Assembly: GCF_016545825.1 (NCBI RefSeq)
Contig: NC_052612.1
Span: 42,701,738 to 42,765,737, forward strand
Source of the DNA: Eucalyptus grandis
Lineage: Eukaryota > Streptophyta > Magnoliopsida > Myrtales > Myrtaceae
DNA length: 64,000 nucleotides
Direction: 5' to 3'
This document shows positions 48,471-61,650 of this stretch, in pieces. The notes below the pieces were generated by a model. It saw only the letters and a program-made list of their open reading frames with translations, had not been told where the DNA came from and did no database searches. A program made the translations under genes and the position numbers. How positions within the stretch are numbered: the stretch's first letter is position 1; each line of letters begins with the position of its first letter.

Positions 48471-51400
48471 TATGTATGTATATATGTGTGTGTGAATCAT
48501 ACTGGTTAATTCAATAGAAGAGATAAGATACTCGTGTCGTGATTTTTCACAACATGTTAATCTTTTAGATAGTAAAATGCCATGGTTGATAGAGCCAATC
48601 GAAGTCGATAATTAAGAGTCCCTCGTCTTCTAGAAAATAATAAAGGCTAGATAGATAGACTCTATTTGAGTTTTTCTGTGTCACGGAATTCTTTATATTT
48701 TAAGTAGATGGTTTAAAGGTAAAAAAAAAGAGAGAGAAAAGAATGGGAGATCCAATTTCAATTTCAGGGAACGCATGTTTGTAGCATGAATCTAATTCTT
48801 TATCATGGGTGTTCTAAGCAACAAAGATACATTGATTCCTCGCGTTAAGCTTCAAGGAGTGGAAATAAAGAATCCAAAGATGGCATGATTCACATGGACT
48901 AGACTTCTAGATTTGCCCACCAACTTGGAATAAATTGATCCATTTTTCTTTTTAAATTCCTTTTCATTCTTATCTTTGTAATCACAACAATATATTATTT
49001 GTGATCGAGAATACCGTCGTGTGAGCGTTGAAATAACATGTATGCCGTGTATAGTAATAAATCTCACTAAACTTTTTTTCACTCGATGACATGATGATGC
49101 TATGTGAGATTTCTCAATAAATTAATTACAGAATGTGGGAGTACGAGTCTCGCGTGTTTCAATACTATCGAGCTCATATGATTTCACATGAATTAGAATG
49201 AGATTGGATCAGATTCGTAAGAACCGACCTCTACCCCACTTACCAAGTATATGGTCCGCTTTTTGGTTACATGACTCATCTACTCCATGTCCTCATGATT
49301 TTGTTCTTATGGATTTCGCTCAAAAAAAGGCCTCATTGTTTATTAAGACCGATGCTACTCTTTATATAGTACATTACCTCACCGTCTTCATATGATGTAG
49401 GATTCGATTCATTTTTATCTCCTTCACCATTTTCGAGGTGAAGCCGCACTCCCATCTCTCGTAAAATCGGGTCATTATAGGATTAGTAAGGAATGGGGTT
49501 GAAGGCGAGTAAGGTGAATGAGTTGACATTAGGCTAAGCCAAGAGGCTACTAATCCACCTGATATTTTTGGTGAAAACCCCTGTTGAATACGTGTGCATA
49601 TTCCAAGCATCTTCCAAGGTGCTCTTCAAGTTTTATCGAAAGGACATTAGTGGCAATGTCGACGGGTCCAATTTCTCCATTTTTCGTCTGCTCGGTGGTG
49701 GTGGGGTTGTGCACGTCTAGTTCATCGACCCGATCACTTGTGGTCGAAAATCATTATCTGTGCACCTCCTTATGATAAATCTACGACGCCGTCCACTTCG
49801 TAAACAGGAACATTTCTTGAGATTGATGGAGACATCGGATTACACGACGTTGCGAGGACGTAAAAAAAGAGTTGGAAAATTCCGAGAAGGATGTTTCGCG
49901 ATGCCGTCTTGAAGATTGCAATATCTCCTATAGAACTCGCAGGCCGACACGATAGACACTAGCGAAAATCCCGTCAACACGACACCATGTCTATGCTCTA
50001 ATCTTCCACGCTTAGTTTGTCTACTGGGCGATGGATGAGCACGATTCAAGCCTTGAAAATGCTCAGGTTAGTGTGGTTGGACAATCACGAATCAACTTCA
50101 ATACGCGTCCCAACCCCAGAAGGTGCACATTTGCCATAGAATGGAGGACGTGTTCACGTGGATTTCGAATTCTGTGCAAACACCATGTCGCTGTATGGAC
50201 CATCGGAGTTTTATTACCAATACTAATAAAATAGAGAGCAAACTTCAATATAATTTCTTTTTTTGGAAAAAAAAAAAAACCCTAATCGTATAAAAATACG
50301 GTAGATCTTCTTCAATCGAGACGAACAAAAGACGTGCGTTGATATAAATAAACGAGCCTAATACACATGCATTCTCTCGAAACTTTTCTAATTATTATAT
50401 TCGGATGTGCACAATTAACCTGCCCCTTTAATTTCTTCGATTAAGTACTATTTAATTTCCCTAAAGCTACGACAGCATTGTACTTGTTTGAAACGACATA
50501 AGACGAGGTCGTCTTTCTAGAATAACAGGAAACAAGAGAAAGCGAGAATGGAAAAGCAAAGAGGAAAAGAGACGACAAAGGGTGGTTTAAACCGTTCAAA
50601 GCGAACGCACGTTCCGAACAGCGTCGCTTGGGAATTTTGAAGGTGCTGAACAGCGCGACGCCCTCAAAACCTTCGCCTCCTGTCGCCGACAGGAAACCGC
50701 ACGCCGAAAAGTTTCGGCCCACAGACTTAAACTACTATTCTTCGTCTTCTTCTTTTTCTTCTGAAGTGCCCGTTTTTCATGGATTTGTCTAGAATCTCAT
50801 GACCCTTTTGCTCGATTTTCTACCGAAGTTATCGATTCGATGATGGAAATTATCAGCATAGAGTTACTGGTATACTGGTATACGTAGAGGACAAAGCCCG
50901 TGCATCGTGGATGTGTAGCTATTGCGACATAATATATGCACATTGTCTATTTCATAGGATTGTAGATGAATCGATTTTCTCTGTATTTTTTTTTTTTTTT
51001 TGAAGAGAAGTAAAATGTACGTTCAAGTTTAGAATCTCGAGTATGAGCAAGTGATTTTCAAGAAACATGGCTACAATGGCAAATCTTATTCTTTATGACT
51101 GTTTTTGGTTGGTTATATTTTGACGTCAGCGAATGTTAGTAGAATGACGGAAGTCCCTGACGTAAAAGAGAAATGCATTAGTTGGTGAGGGAGGATGCAA
51201 AAATGGAACTCGAGACCCGTTTTGGTTCTGAGTAAAAATTGAAATGCAAAACTATATGATTCGATCCACCCATGAGCAGCTGCATTGCTATTTGTTCTCT
51301 CCTACTTCGATGCGGTCAAGACTTCGAATTCCCGCATTACTATCACGATTTAAGTAAGTGGATTGCTAAACCAGCTTCCTCCAAGATATAGTCATCTAAA

Positions 51401-53380
51401 TAGTAACAGCGAGATCCGACGGTGCCACCGGGCACCGGCGGACCACGTGACCTGATTAGCGTAAGTGAAAGAAGGCTCTGACGAATCCTCGATTACAAAA
51501 AAAAAAAAAAAAAAATATATATGATTTGAAACTCTATCTAAACAAGATAATTAAGAAATTTACGTCCTTCCTTCGTTTTCTCACTCATTGTATGAGCAAG
51601 AACAGCTGGTCAACCTAGTCTCGATCCTAATTTTGAAGTCATCAAGATCGTTGTGGAGTTTAACTCAAATTATACGTTTCTTTTTCTTTTTCTTTTTTTT
51701 TGAGCAAGAACTCAAATTATACGTTTCAACTTGATATTTTGTAAGCCGACTACTGCTCAAAGTTCTTCGTACACACGGCCTAAACGACATAAGCCAGGTG
51801 TCACTCACAGGCCCATATGCTCATCTCTGATCTAGTACTGACTTGTCGTGTTCGAATTCTTTCCTTGACTAGAATCGAGATATTTTTTCACCATAGCTGC
51901 AGTAAGTCAAGCCAAAGTCTAATGTGACAACTGTTCATCACAGTACCAAGTTCGACAAAGTTTAAAGTATGCACGGAGCCCGAAACAATGAAAGTTCATG
52001 CAGAGTCAAACGAGGGGCGAAACCCGTCTTGCAATCCGAGACCCGTGAAAGCAAAACCCATCATTAAATAAATGCGTTTGTCCTTCTCCGAAAGCTGTAA
52101 AGCGCGAAAAACCAGTCGATCACTTTAAGCGTGTAAGTAATTTCGTCGATTAAAACCAGTTTAGCCAGGTACCGTATCTTATCGATTGCCCGTGCTGTAA
52201 GCTAAGACAGGCTACAGCACTGGTTGGAGCCACAGACGGGCCCACTCAAGGAATTCCCATTCGAAAAAGAGGTAGCATGATTGATTGACGGATTGGTGTC
52301 CATTCTTTTTCACGGTCGTTTTCAGATACTAGCTGGTAGATGGGGATTTTGCTTGAGCTAGTGCGCAACCTCCAAACGAGGCGATTTGGACATTTCCCAC
52401 AGAAAAGCTGTCCCTCCCTTGGACTTGGTCCTGTGAATCTGCACGATATGGCTCACCATTCCGCACTCAGAAAAGGCCCTCTCCTTTCCAGATACTCCCA
52501 AGTCGGCATGGAGAACCACCCTTTTCTGCAACCGAACCGTATATAAAAAATAAAATAAAAGTGCGGTCCCGCCCTGTGCTGAGCTCATTGTATGCGACGG
52601 CATTCGTATCTCTAGCAGTATCTTCGTACACCTCAAAGATTATGTATTGATGGGTCGCTCTCTATGTAATGCTCTCTACGACGTATCCCGCTGATGCTCA
52701 GGTAAAGGGAAACGTAGAGACAAGATATGCATATATGTATACATCGCACGCATTAGACGACAGTTACTTAGACATCGCATGAATCCATAATGACGACAGC
52801 TTGAAAATGATCCGAGTAGGCGTGTTTGATCATCAGAGCCTTCCCACTCGTGAAGCTGAGATTACCGATTAATGGCTTAATTCATAGCTACTTGCACGCT
52901 AGAAGTTGAAGCAGCAGCACCGGCCACTGTGTGAAAAGGTGAGATAATCATTTATCTATTCAGTCTCATGCAGATTAGACATGCCCCGTGAGAAATTTTT
53001 GTCCATATACTTCGAATTTCTGCATCGCAGCCTTCAGTTAGATCATAAAATATACAGAAAACAGTCAAAAAAACGCGGTCAAGTCTGGTATCATTTCACA
53101 TGGAACCCCTTCATCCGCCTTATCAGTAAAATGATGGCTCACTTCTGGTAACATCATCGTGATGAACTCATAATTATCCAGATGCATCATCTAAGCTCTC
53201 TCAACATGAGCATGAAATCCTAAACATGACGGCAGGTGATATTGAATGACTTGAATCAAAATGACAAAATGTGCATACCACTAAACATTCCTAATTTTTA
53301 ACAAGCTACCTCATGAGCAAGAGAGAGAGAGCAATTTCTAATTCAAGAACAGAAAAAAATTCGGAGTTACTGACTTCTCG
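47421..53380. other. Gene-poor 6-kb intergenic stretch
   Basis: I recognise no gene. The sequence is AT-rich with several T and A runs and a (TA)n microsatellite at 48428-48468. Short open frames such as those at 50441-50722 (minus) and 52358-52636 (minus) do not resemble known proteins. No LTRs or inverted repeats were noticed. Confidence 0.5.
48428..48468. repeat. (TA)n microsatellite
   Basis: About 20 perfect TA repeats followed by TATGTATG and GTGTGTG tails; likely polymorphic. Confidence 0.97.
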
Positions 53381-53533
53381 ACCGCAGATTGCACCACCTA
53401 TTATGCAACTCGACTCACTCTAATGCCGAAAAGCAAAAACAGCATGAGGAAATTCCTATGCAACCTCAACTGTTCAAGTTGGCTTTGATTGGTGAGCAGC
53501 ATATGCAAACGAGAAATGAGACTCAGAGTCCAC

Positions 53534-56500
53534 TCATTGAGGTCGTGAAGACGCTCCATCTGCATGGATCTGTTCATTTCTGTAATTTGCATCATCAGCA
53601 TGACCTGAGATGTTATTGCCATCTAGAGTAGTAAGATTTGAGCCGCTTTCACCGTTTGTATCGTCATCGCTAGATTCGGATGCCGAACTCACATCCATCT
53701 CCTTCTCCGGCGAATCCAGTTGCAAGCATTCAGGGACTTCGCAACTGCAGTCCCCACTTCTATTTGGCGATGCCAGATCCTCCCTTCGCACGACGTTGAG
53801 CACGAACCCATCAGGAACCCTTTCTGCCTGTAAAGATCACCTTCATTGACTGTTATGCTCGAGCTGTTTCTAGTCCCTAGATCCCTCTGGTCAAACTCCA
53901 TTCCCTCTGAACTCCGGTCTGGTGTGGTCACCCGCGAGGTTTGGACAAATGGGTCTCTTCCCATCTGAGCATTGATGGAATTTGGACTTGGCAACATCTT
54001 CAGTTCAAAGTCAATGTCCAAATTCTGGACATAATCGATGAACTTATTTGCTGATGCAGTCCTCATCAATGGGCCACCTGACCTCGTCCACGAATTCAAA
54101 TCAACATTCTCCGATTCGCTGTCGCTTCCGTCATGCCTGTGAGCCAGTATATTTCTGCCTGACAATCCTCCTGATGCATGAAAACCACTTCCCTGAGGAT
54201 GTAAGGAGGAAGTCACATCATTGAGGATATATTCCTCCAGGGATCCTGTTGAGTTTTCTCGAGCAAGGCAATTCCATGAAGGGATTCTCCTAGAAGCATT
54301 GAACCTGACTGTTGGCTAAACCGTGAGAAGAAGCAGCTGCTGCTCTCTCGGCGCTTCTTTTGAGCCTGCGCATGTGGTTTAGGACCGCAACACATTCATC
54401 AAGAGCAAGTTCAATGCCACAATTGGCTTTTATGGCCGAGAGCTTCTCCCAAGTGCACCTCCTCCCCTGATTGACCGCCTTTTGCAGTTCCACAACAGAT
54501 GGATTTTGTAGCATCTTTGAGTACTGGCCATAAGGAGAGGAATAAGAATGAGCAACCACTCACCAACCCACTATAGCTAAAAATATGTAATACTTCCAGA
54601 AGAATTAAGGACCCATGTTACGATACAATGATATGCTGTTACAGCTGGTTAAAAATTTCCAAACACTTAAAGAGCTTCTGCACAGAATGCAGGACCTCAA
54701 CAATACCAACAGTAGGCACATACCTGAGCAAGTGTTGCAGGCATAACAACCGTGACATCACCCTCCCAATCTTGAGCAAACAGCTGGGCTATTCCTCCCA
54801 GAGGAAAACCAAGTTCCAGGACCTGGTTGCATCTATGTTTTACCTCCATCTCAGCAAGGTGAGCAAGCTGCACAACCAACCATGGCATGTCATTTTCATC
54901 TTAGGACAGACTAACTTTGATAAGCAAACATGAGCGCATCAAGTCAGGCTGAGAAAACATGCTCAAGCTCAAAAGGTCCTGATTGTTAGGAGGTGAAGCA
55001 CAGATTATATTCAGTAAAACTAGTAAAGCAGTAGATTTTTACAATGAAACATGACGTTTGAAATGGCATGTCTGCAGCTCTATTATTTACTACTGACACA
55101 AACTGAACACATCACTCAAAAGATTAGGAATTGATGTGCCACTTTTAGTGAATCTGTCGACCGACTACTAAACTTAAGCGTCCACAATTAGGTGAGGTAT
55201 GCATATGCCGGCATGCCCCCAGAGGACGAAGATAAAGGAATGCAGTGTCCCCTGATAATGGTCGGAAAAAGAACATATCAATCTGCACAAGCAACTCAAG
55301 CAACAAATAACACAAGCACTGTGATCCAAATCGAGAAGAGGAGTTCAGATAAGAACACCACAGGATGCATGTTGCACCCCATGGAGACATACCTTGGCTG
55401 CAAAGTTTCCTCCATAAGCTCTAACAAGTTCCTTGAGCCTTAAAAGTGGTGCAATATGAGGGTTTGCCTGACTGACGATGAAATGATTGACGTTGAACAG
55501 CTCTTTCAGCTGCATCATTGGCAAATCAATCTCCAAGCTACCATCCCTCCACCGACGCATAGATGGGCCTGAACCCTCCTCTGGTTCTAAATTAAATGGC
55601 GGATGGTATGGAACAATTTCTCCGCTCCGATCCTTCGCCATTAGTTCCTGAGCTTCAAAAAGACCAGGGAAGGCACAAGAGGCGGTCACTGCACTCATAT
55701 CACCACGTGAGGCGAAGTCAAGTAATTGAGGCATCTAGGGGGCTCATGCTTCCTTGGCGAGCACACCGTTATCCCAAGAACTCGTCCAGTCATGTCATAT
55801 GCTTCTTGAAACGTAAGATTGCTGGTGAGGTGCCTCAACATCCATTGCAAGTGTCTGATCTCATGAACGGCTCCTTGTGTCATAACCCTTTTCACAACTG
55901 TAAAAATGCCACCTAATTGATCGAAGAACTGCAACGAGTGCAAAGAATCCTCAAAGAAACTCTGGAGCTCAGGCCAAGACCTAGTTGCAACGACGGCGCA
56001 CATGACGGATCCAACACTGGAGCCTGCAATTATTCTAGGTAAAAGCTTGTGCTCCACCAACGTTTCACCACGCCAATGTGAAATGCTCCGAGGGACGCTC
56101 CTCCACTCAAAGCAAAGCCGTCCTGCCAAAGGCATGCCTAGTTTCGTGCATGAAAGAAAGCTTCTCTTCCAAAGAGAGCTCTTCAGAATCTGATTCGCAC
56201 ACCATTCTTAACTGTGTCGACACCTCATCGATGTAGTCCTTTATGAGCTTCGGCACTTGAAGCCTCCCTTTGTGAAGCTCGGGATTGCACATGTTGCCAA
56301 GATTTCTCACTAGATCGGCTCTCATGCAAAAGATGATATCTCGCATAGATCCCTCCTGGCGACGATGGCGGAGCTCTTGAAGCTTATTCCTCACCAGTTC
56401 TTCATCATAAAGGTCACAATCATTCATCCTTGGCGTCTCCTTATCAAGCATCTTCGCAGCATGAGCCCACCCTCGTAGGTCAGCGCGGTTCTCATCATAT

Positions 56501-56807
56501 TCCTCCAAAACTTCCTCCGGTAGGCCATTTCGGCCCTCACTTTTACATTGGTGTACCGTTTCAACAAGAAAGCAACTATGGTCACCATCGCTAGGATTCC
56601 TTGCGGATTTCTTGGATGCAACCAAGAAAACACTGGGGCCACCATGGCTCTTATCCTATGGTAGTAAGCCAAAAGTACACGCAAGATTTCGTGTTGCAGA
56701 TGGAACAGGGATTTACAGAACAGAATCCTAAAAGCAATCGTTCGCCCCATGATTGTTGAAGGGCCGATGGAGAACCGATCGACAGTCGCCTCATTGCTTA
56801 TATCCAT
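53534..56807 (-). CDS. SDP1: SDP1-type triacylglycerol lipase (patatin domain), frames interrupted
   Basis: Oil-body triacylglycerol lipase of the SUGAR-DEPENDENT1 family, which starts storage-oil breakdown. Coding exons on the minus strand are 55393-56807, 54724-54867 and 53534-54523, with GT...AG introns (55392-54868 and 54723-54524). Total is about 850 residues against 825 in Arabidopsis. The N-terminus [19 protein letters not shown] is diagnostic. A hydrophobic segment ([15 protein letters not shown]) and the DUF3336 region follow. The patatin core has [13 protein letters not shown] glycine loop, nucleophile motif GSSVG and the aspartate in [10 protein letters not shown]. The C-terminal part is less conserved, with [20 protein letters not shown]. 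The frame breaks at about 56470, 56118, 56070, 55697 and 53830 (each fits one lost base) and about 54310 (+1 or -2). The protein is otherwise conserved, so this is probably a real gene with sequence errors. Confidence 0.9.
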
Positions 56808-59200
56808 GCCTCAACGCATAAACTCTAAACCCTCTATTTCCTGATATGTCGAACTAAACTTGCCAAATGAACGGAACGGGGAATAGTTTCGTAATTCTCC
56901 AAATGGCTCAGTTGTGCTGGGAAAGGTGGCGGCTTTCCTGAGAAATAGATTTCTTTTCTTACGCAGGAGAGGGGGGAAATCTATAAAAAGGAGAAATTTG
57001 CGAACTCGCGCTTCTTACAGAATTTTAATGAGGCCAAAACAGGAACCAAGCGATTAAACTGGATTTCATTCCTAACCTATAATCGCCAACTGATCAAACC
57101 TCAACCTAAGACCACACGAAGATAGCAAACAAAAGGCAATATCAACAAGCGTTCTTTATACGTAGGAGGAACTCAAAACAGAAAGAAACGTAGTTCGCAA
57201 ATTCGTTAAAGCCCAAACAAGAACGGAACCACGAGCCAATCTGACCTCAAAACGCTCGAAACCTTCAGGACCCAGCATCCAGGATCAATGCCATCCGCAT
57301 CCAAGATCCCAACCAGCTATCGAACCGATCCGCAAGAACCCAGATCAGCACCCTCCGAGGCAAATGCAAAAATAAATAAATAAATAAAGTCTTTTTTAAA
57401 ATGCGGAGTGGCAGAGAAGGGATGGGGTTGGCATCGGTGGGGAAGATGCAGAATCTCGGGAACGGTGAAGGAAGAGATAAACATTATGGGAGTGACGTAG
57501 AGTCGAATAGGCAGAGACGTGGGGCGACGACTTTGGATGGATTGAAGTCGACAAAACTGAAAGCTCCTCCCCATCCCGGCGATTCAATCCAAAGGGGGAG
57601 CGGAAGCGGGAAGAAAAGAAAGAGAATAAAGGAAGAAAGCACTGCGGATGACGAAAGGGACTCTCCCTTTTTTCCTTTCTGGCGTGCGCTGCGAGTCAAA
57701 GAGCGGTTAAATCTGGGAGCTTTCCATTTATGGCATGCGACGCTTGACAATGATGTCCCCGATGTTGCGGCTCCGTGTCGGGAAAAAGTTTAATGATGTA
57801 AGCGAGGGTCCGATCTCAAAGTTTTCGCCGAAGAAGAGACAGAATTCAACAAAGACGACATGGCGAGCGTAACTGTAAATAAACCGAAAATGGGTGGCGA
57901 TTTACCCCGGGAGGAGATGGAGGGATTTGTGTATTTTCCTTCTTCTTTTTTCGAATTCTGTGTGGATTGTATATATTCCTGTGCGCCACATCTTATGAAA
58001 TGGGACGATAGTTTCAACCCCCTACAATTACATCCATCCGATTTTTACTAAGAGACGAAATTACCCTCTGTTATTCAGTTGAAACGCTTTAAAGTGATGA
58101 ATTCTAAATTAATTTCAAATTCATGACCAATTTATTAAATATAATTAATCCATATAATAACTCAACCGGTCATATATGATTTAAAAATAAGTTTATCATC
58201 TATTTTGACAAGTGAAGATGTCCACTTATTTTTATAAGTCAGCTCATCCGAATAAAAAGTACTTACGAAAGCGTGGAAAATGAAACATGAGCACTGGCTC
58301 AAGATATTTTTTGAACCGATCTTACATACATTATACAACTCAGTAACAATTTTTTTTATTATCCAGTGTGCTCTACTTTCACGGTGGTCATTGTTTGAGA
58401 GACTTTTCATACAAGTAATGACACTAGAAAATAAAGAGAAAAAATGACAAAATAATTGTTATAACTTCTGTTATAAACCCTTAATAAAGCAGAGAAGCAG
58501 CAGAAAATGCGAGTGTTGTTTCGAAGCTATTGAGCCCAGACCAGTAGACAGTAGATACGAGGAAAATTTGGCATTACATTATCTGGGCCATGGCCCATCA
58601 AAAGTGATATTTGGGGAATTGGATACTTGGATTGAAGAAGCTATCGAGCCTGTTATTCGTAACCTGGTCCAATAGAGATGACAAACATAGAGTCTTAATA
58701 ATAAAATAATTTTCCATCCCCTAATAGTATTGTTAATGAAATTCATTCATTTTGAAGATCTAGACAATATACGGATTTCTCGATACGATTTATATAGATT
58801 TCCAATAAACCAATTCTAATTTTCAAGGGTTAAGCACGTCCAATTTTAGAATGGAACGTAGATTTTGTTAATAGAAGTAACATGATATTTCATAATTTAG
58901 ACAACATATGAGTTTCTTGTTATAATGTATGAAGATTTCTAATAAATCAATTTTAATTTTGTTCTCCCAGAGATATTCGTCATCTATCCGTACCATTTAT
59001 CAAGAAACCCGCATCAAGCGAACAGGGAAAATTAATAAAACACAACTGCTGGAGACGAACTAATGCATCAAATTCAAAGCCCTAATTCTGCACCCACAGG
59101 ATCTTGAAACGAGCCGACTGATTTGTATTTTCGGACCAGAAACTTCGTTTTGCGAAAAACAAGGCATGGGCAGAAGTAATTTCAGAATAGGAAGCTTGTC
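56808..59200. other. SDP1 upstream and intergenic region
   Basis: 56808-57800 is the presumed 5' leader and promoter of the minus-strand SDP1 gene; no TATA box could be chosen with confidence. The rest is AT-rich without a recognised gene or repeat. Confidence 0.45.
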
Positions 59201-59310
59201 TTTCCTAGTACTTCATATATGGAAACCCAATATTACAAGTCAATATGCGCAACGCCGCACCGATTGACGTACGAACGTGGAAGCCAAGTCACGTATTCCG
59301 CCTGTTTCGT

Positions 59311-59400
59311 CTCCTATAAACTCCGCCGCCGTCTCCGAAAAGCCCCAAAACCACACGGGCACACACGAAAAACTACAGTCCAACATCGATCGCAGCTTTC
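59311..59400 (+). promoter_or_regulatory. TATA box and leader of small-protein gene 1
   Basis: CCTATAAACTCC lies at about 59311-59322, some 80 bases before the start codon, a normal spacing for a plant TATA box with a short leader. Confidence 0.6.
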
Positions 59401-59607
59401 ATGGCTGGCCTTCAATACTATTTTCCCACCGACTTCTACTACCCTCGTCCGAAGCCCGTCGCCGGGACCAACGCTGCAGACGGCAACGTCAATGTCGATG
59501 TCAATCCCCGCGTGGTCCCTAGCTCTCGCGATGACAACCCCGATAACAAGACAGAGGAGGAGGCGGCGGCGGAGGCATGGCAGCGGCCACTGTCGATTCG
59601 GACATGA
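59401..59607 (+). CDS. Small conserved plant protein, MAGLQYYFPTDFYYPRP type, copy 1
   Basis: A 68-residue protein. The N-terminus MAGLQYYFPTDFYYPRPKP is nearly identical to the product of 61381-61650, while the rest diverges and is acidic (DNPDNKTEEEAAAEA). The conserved aromatic- and proline-rich N-terminus belongs to a small family that I have seen in plants but whose function I do not know. There is no signal peptide or membrane segment. A second frame opening at the GGAGGCGGCGGCGG run (VDSDMKGVQEASWKSSFQG, to about 59690) looks protein-like, so a frame error near 59565-59580 or a longer form is possible. Confidence 0.6.
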   Translation: MAGLQYYFPTDFYYPRPKPVAGTNAADGNVNVDVNPRVVPSSRDDNPDNKTEEEAAAEAWQRPLSIRT

Positions 59608-61170
59608 AGGGGGTGCAAGAAGCCTCTTGGAAATCTTCCTTCCAAGGCCCTGGCGCTTTCCCCGCACCAGATTGGCGAGGTACGTCGCCGTCTCGAGGCG
59701 GTCGTCGTGGATTCTAGGAACAAGTCGGATCGTAATCTGTGAAGATCTCGTGCAATCTTGATTGACGAAAGACCTCTCATAAAATTTCAGTTCTTTCCTC
59801 CTAGGGTTTTTAGAATCATCGTACATGTGATAAATATTTTTCTCTTGTATTTTGTTCTTACAAATCGAATCTTCCTATTTTTGTTATGCCAACATGGGTT
59901 TCTCGCCATAAGCACAGGGATGTGGATGAATTAACTTCATGCTCTAGTTAACGCAAGTTTGTCACATAATTATTGTGACGAGTGTTTATCGAGGAACACG
60001 TTGTATTGACACACACAGATTCTTGGCTCGTTTCCCAAAAACGACTTGTTAAACATGATACTCGAGCACAAGTCACGAATTCAAATCAAGACATCCTTCC
60101 TTATATTTATTTTATCCGCCATACCCTACTTACATTTCAATGTTTGATCATATGTTCCACGTGGTTACTTTGTGTATATCCAATTTCTGAGGTCTAGTTT
60201 GTTTGGCTCGATATTTCATATGAGTTTATGGCTCTAAGGCCCTTAAATAAATATAAATAGCGATTGGTTCGTTTTTCACAAGTTTGGGTTATGCAAGGCT
60301 TTTAGCGCAAGGCAAGTCCAAAAGTCTTTTGAGAATGAACATTCTCAAAATGCAAGTCTTGACCCTATTCATTATTTATCTACTTGCGGTCCGCACGATT
60401 CATGTGACCTTGACGACCACCGCCTGAGGTCACGTGACCTCAAGGTGATGTGTCCTACAGTTGTTTTGGCCCACAATAGTTAAGCTCCATCAAAAATAAT
60501 TTGAAATTTAAAAAATAAAAATCCTTTATAAAATGTATTTTTTACTAAACAATACTTAAGTCAAAATTATTTCCTAATACACTTTAAAATTACAATTTAC
60601 CAATATTTGCATTCCAAAACCCATTTATCCCAAAGATTTTTGCATTTTCTCAAGGACATGTCTCCAAAACCGTAGCAAATATATGTGTGGTGCGACATAT
60701 ATGTCGAAGTTGAACATTCACATATGCTTGCCTACAAGTCACTATGATAGCCTTCCAAGGAAAATTCATAACTAAGATCATAATATCGTCTCTCCAGGAA
60801 CATGTACTATGATTACAAAGTAGTCCTACTCTCTTTACCTAACAGCTCCTCTTTCGTAAATCCTCGGACAACTAGTACATACTTACCTAGAAAGAAATTT
60901 CCCTAGCAAAACCTCGAACAGGCATTTCCACATGCGCCCCATCCACCCGATTCCTACTACGCTGGAGTCCACATGATCAATGATTCTCAAGTACTCGATC
61001 TTTATGGTCTATACGATATGTTTATGATAGTGAATAGACTTTTCGGGCAACTGGTTATCACCAAACCAACGGCCACGAAAAGCACGCAGTAAAAGGTGGA
61101 ACGCGCTTCAATGGCTTGAGCCTCACGTCCCACCGACCCTTCTTCACTCCATCCGTCTCTCGATCTCCGC
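59608..61170. other. Intergenic between the two small-protein genes
   Basis: No gene is seen. It is mostly AT-rich. The region just before 61170 is the promoter of the next gene. Confidence 0.45.
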
Positions 61171-61179
61171 CTCGCTCGC

Positions 61180-61380
61180 TCTCTATAAATTGCCCATTCT
61201 TCACGTGTCTACCTGCATCAACAAACCCCCCCTTGGCTGACGGCACTCCCTCCCCTTCTTAATCGCAGAATCTTCTCCTCCTCCTCCTTGCTGACGCTCC
61301 TTGCTTCTTGCTCCTTGCTTCTTGCTCCTTGCTTCTTGATCCTTGCTTCTTGCTTGCTTGATCTTGCTCCGGCCCTTCGA
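61180..61380 (+). promoter_or_regulatory. TATA box and CT-rich leader of small-protein gene 2
   Basis: CTCTATAAATTG lies near 61181-61192. The leader then carries a run of CTTGCTCCTTGCTTCTTG repeats at about 61299-61370. The start codon is at 61381. Confidence 0.6.
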
Positions 61381-61650
61381 ATGGCGGGCCTCCAGTACAG
61401 TTACTTTCCCACCGACTTCTACTACCCGCGTCCCAGCAAAGCCGCGGCGGCGGCGGCCGCCAACAAGAACCTGGTCTCTCTCCGGACGCCGAAAAGAGAC
61501 GCGGAGGAAGAGGATCTCGAGCGGCAGCCCAAGAACTTGGCCCTTCGCAGCGCCCCGAATTCGGCTTCGGCTTCGGCTTCGGCTTCGATCGTCTTGAGCA
61601 ACAAGAAGGAGAGGAAGGGTACCCAGAGTCAGAGCAACGATCTTGCTTAG
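61381..61650 (+). CDS. Small conserved plant protein, MAGLQYYFPTDFYYPRP type, copy 2
   Basis: An 89-residue protein. I start at 61381 because MAGLQYSYFPTDFYYPRP matches copy 1; the open frame extends upstream into leader repeats and that part is not coding. An alanine run (about residues 20-26) is followed by a basic/acidic middle and a serine-alanine repeat (SASASASAS, encoded by reiterated GCTTCG). The C-terminus is KKERKGTQSQSNDLA. No signal peptide or membrane span is present. Function unknown; it lies 1.8 kb from copy 1 on the same strand, so the pair is a tandem duplication. Confidence 0.7.
   Translation: MAGLQYSYFPTDFYYPRPSKAAAAAAANKNLVSLRTPKRDAEEEDLERQPKNLALRSAPNSASASASASIVLSNKKERKGTQSQSNDLA

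Noticed and set aside
59314..59826. 170-codon minus-strand frame opposite small-protein gene 1
   Set aside because: Antisense shadow of a gene with TATA box and a conserved N-terminus on the plus strand; no homology seen.
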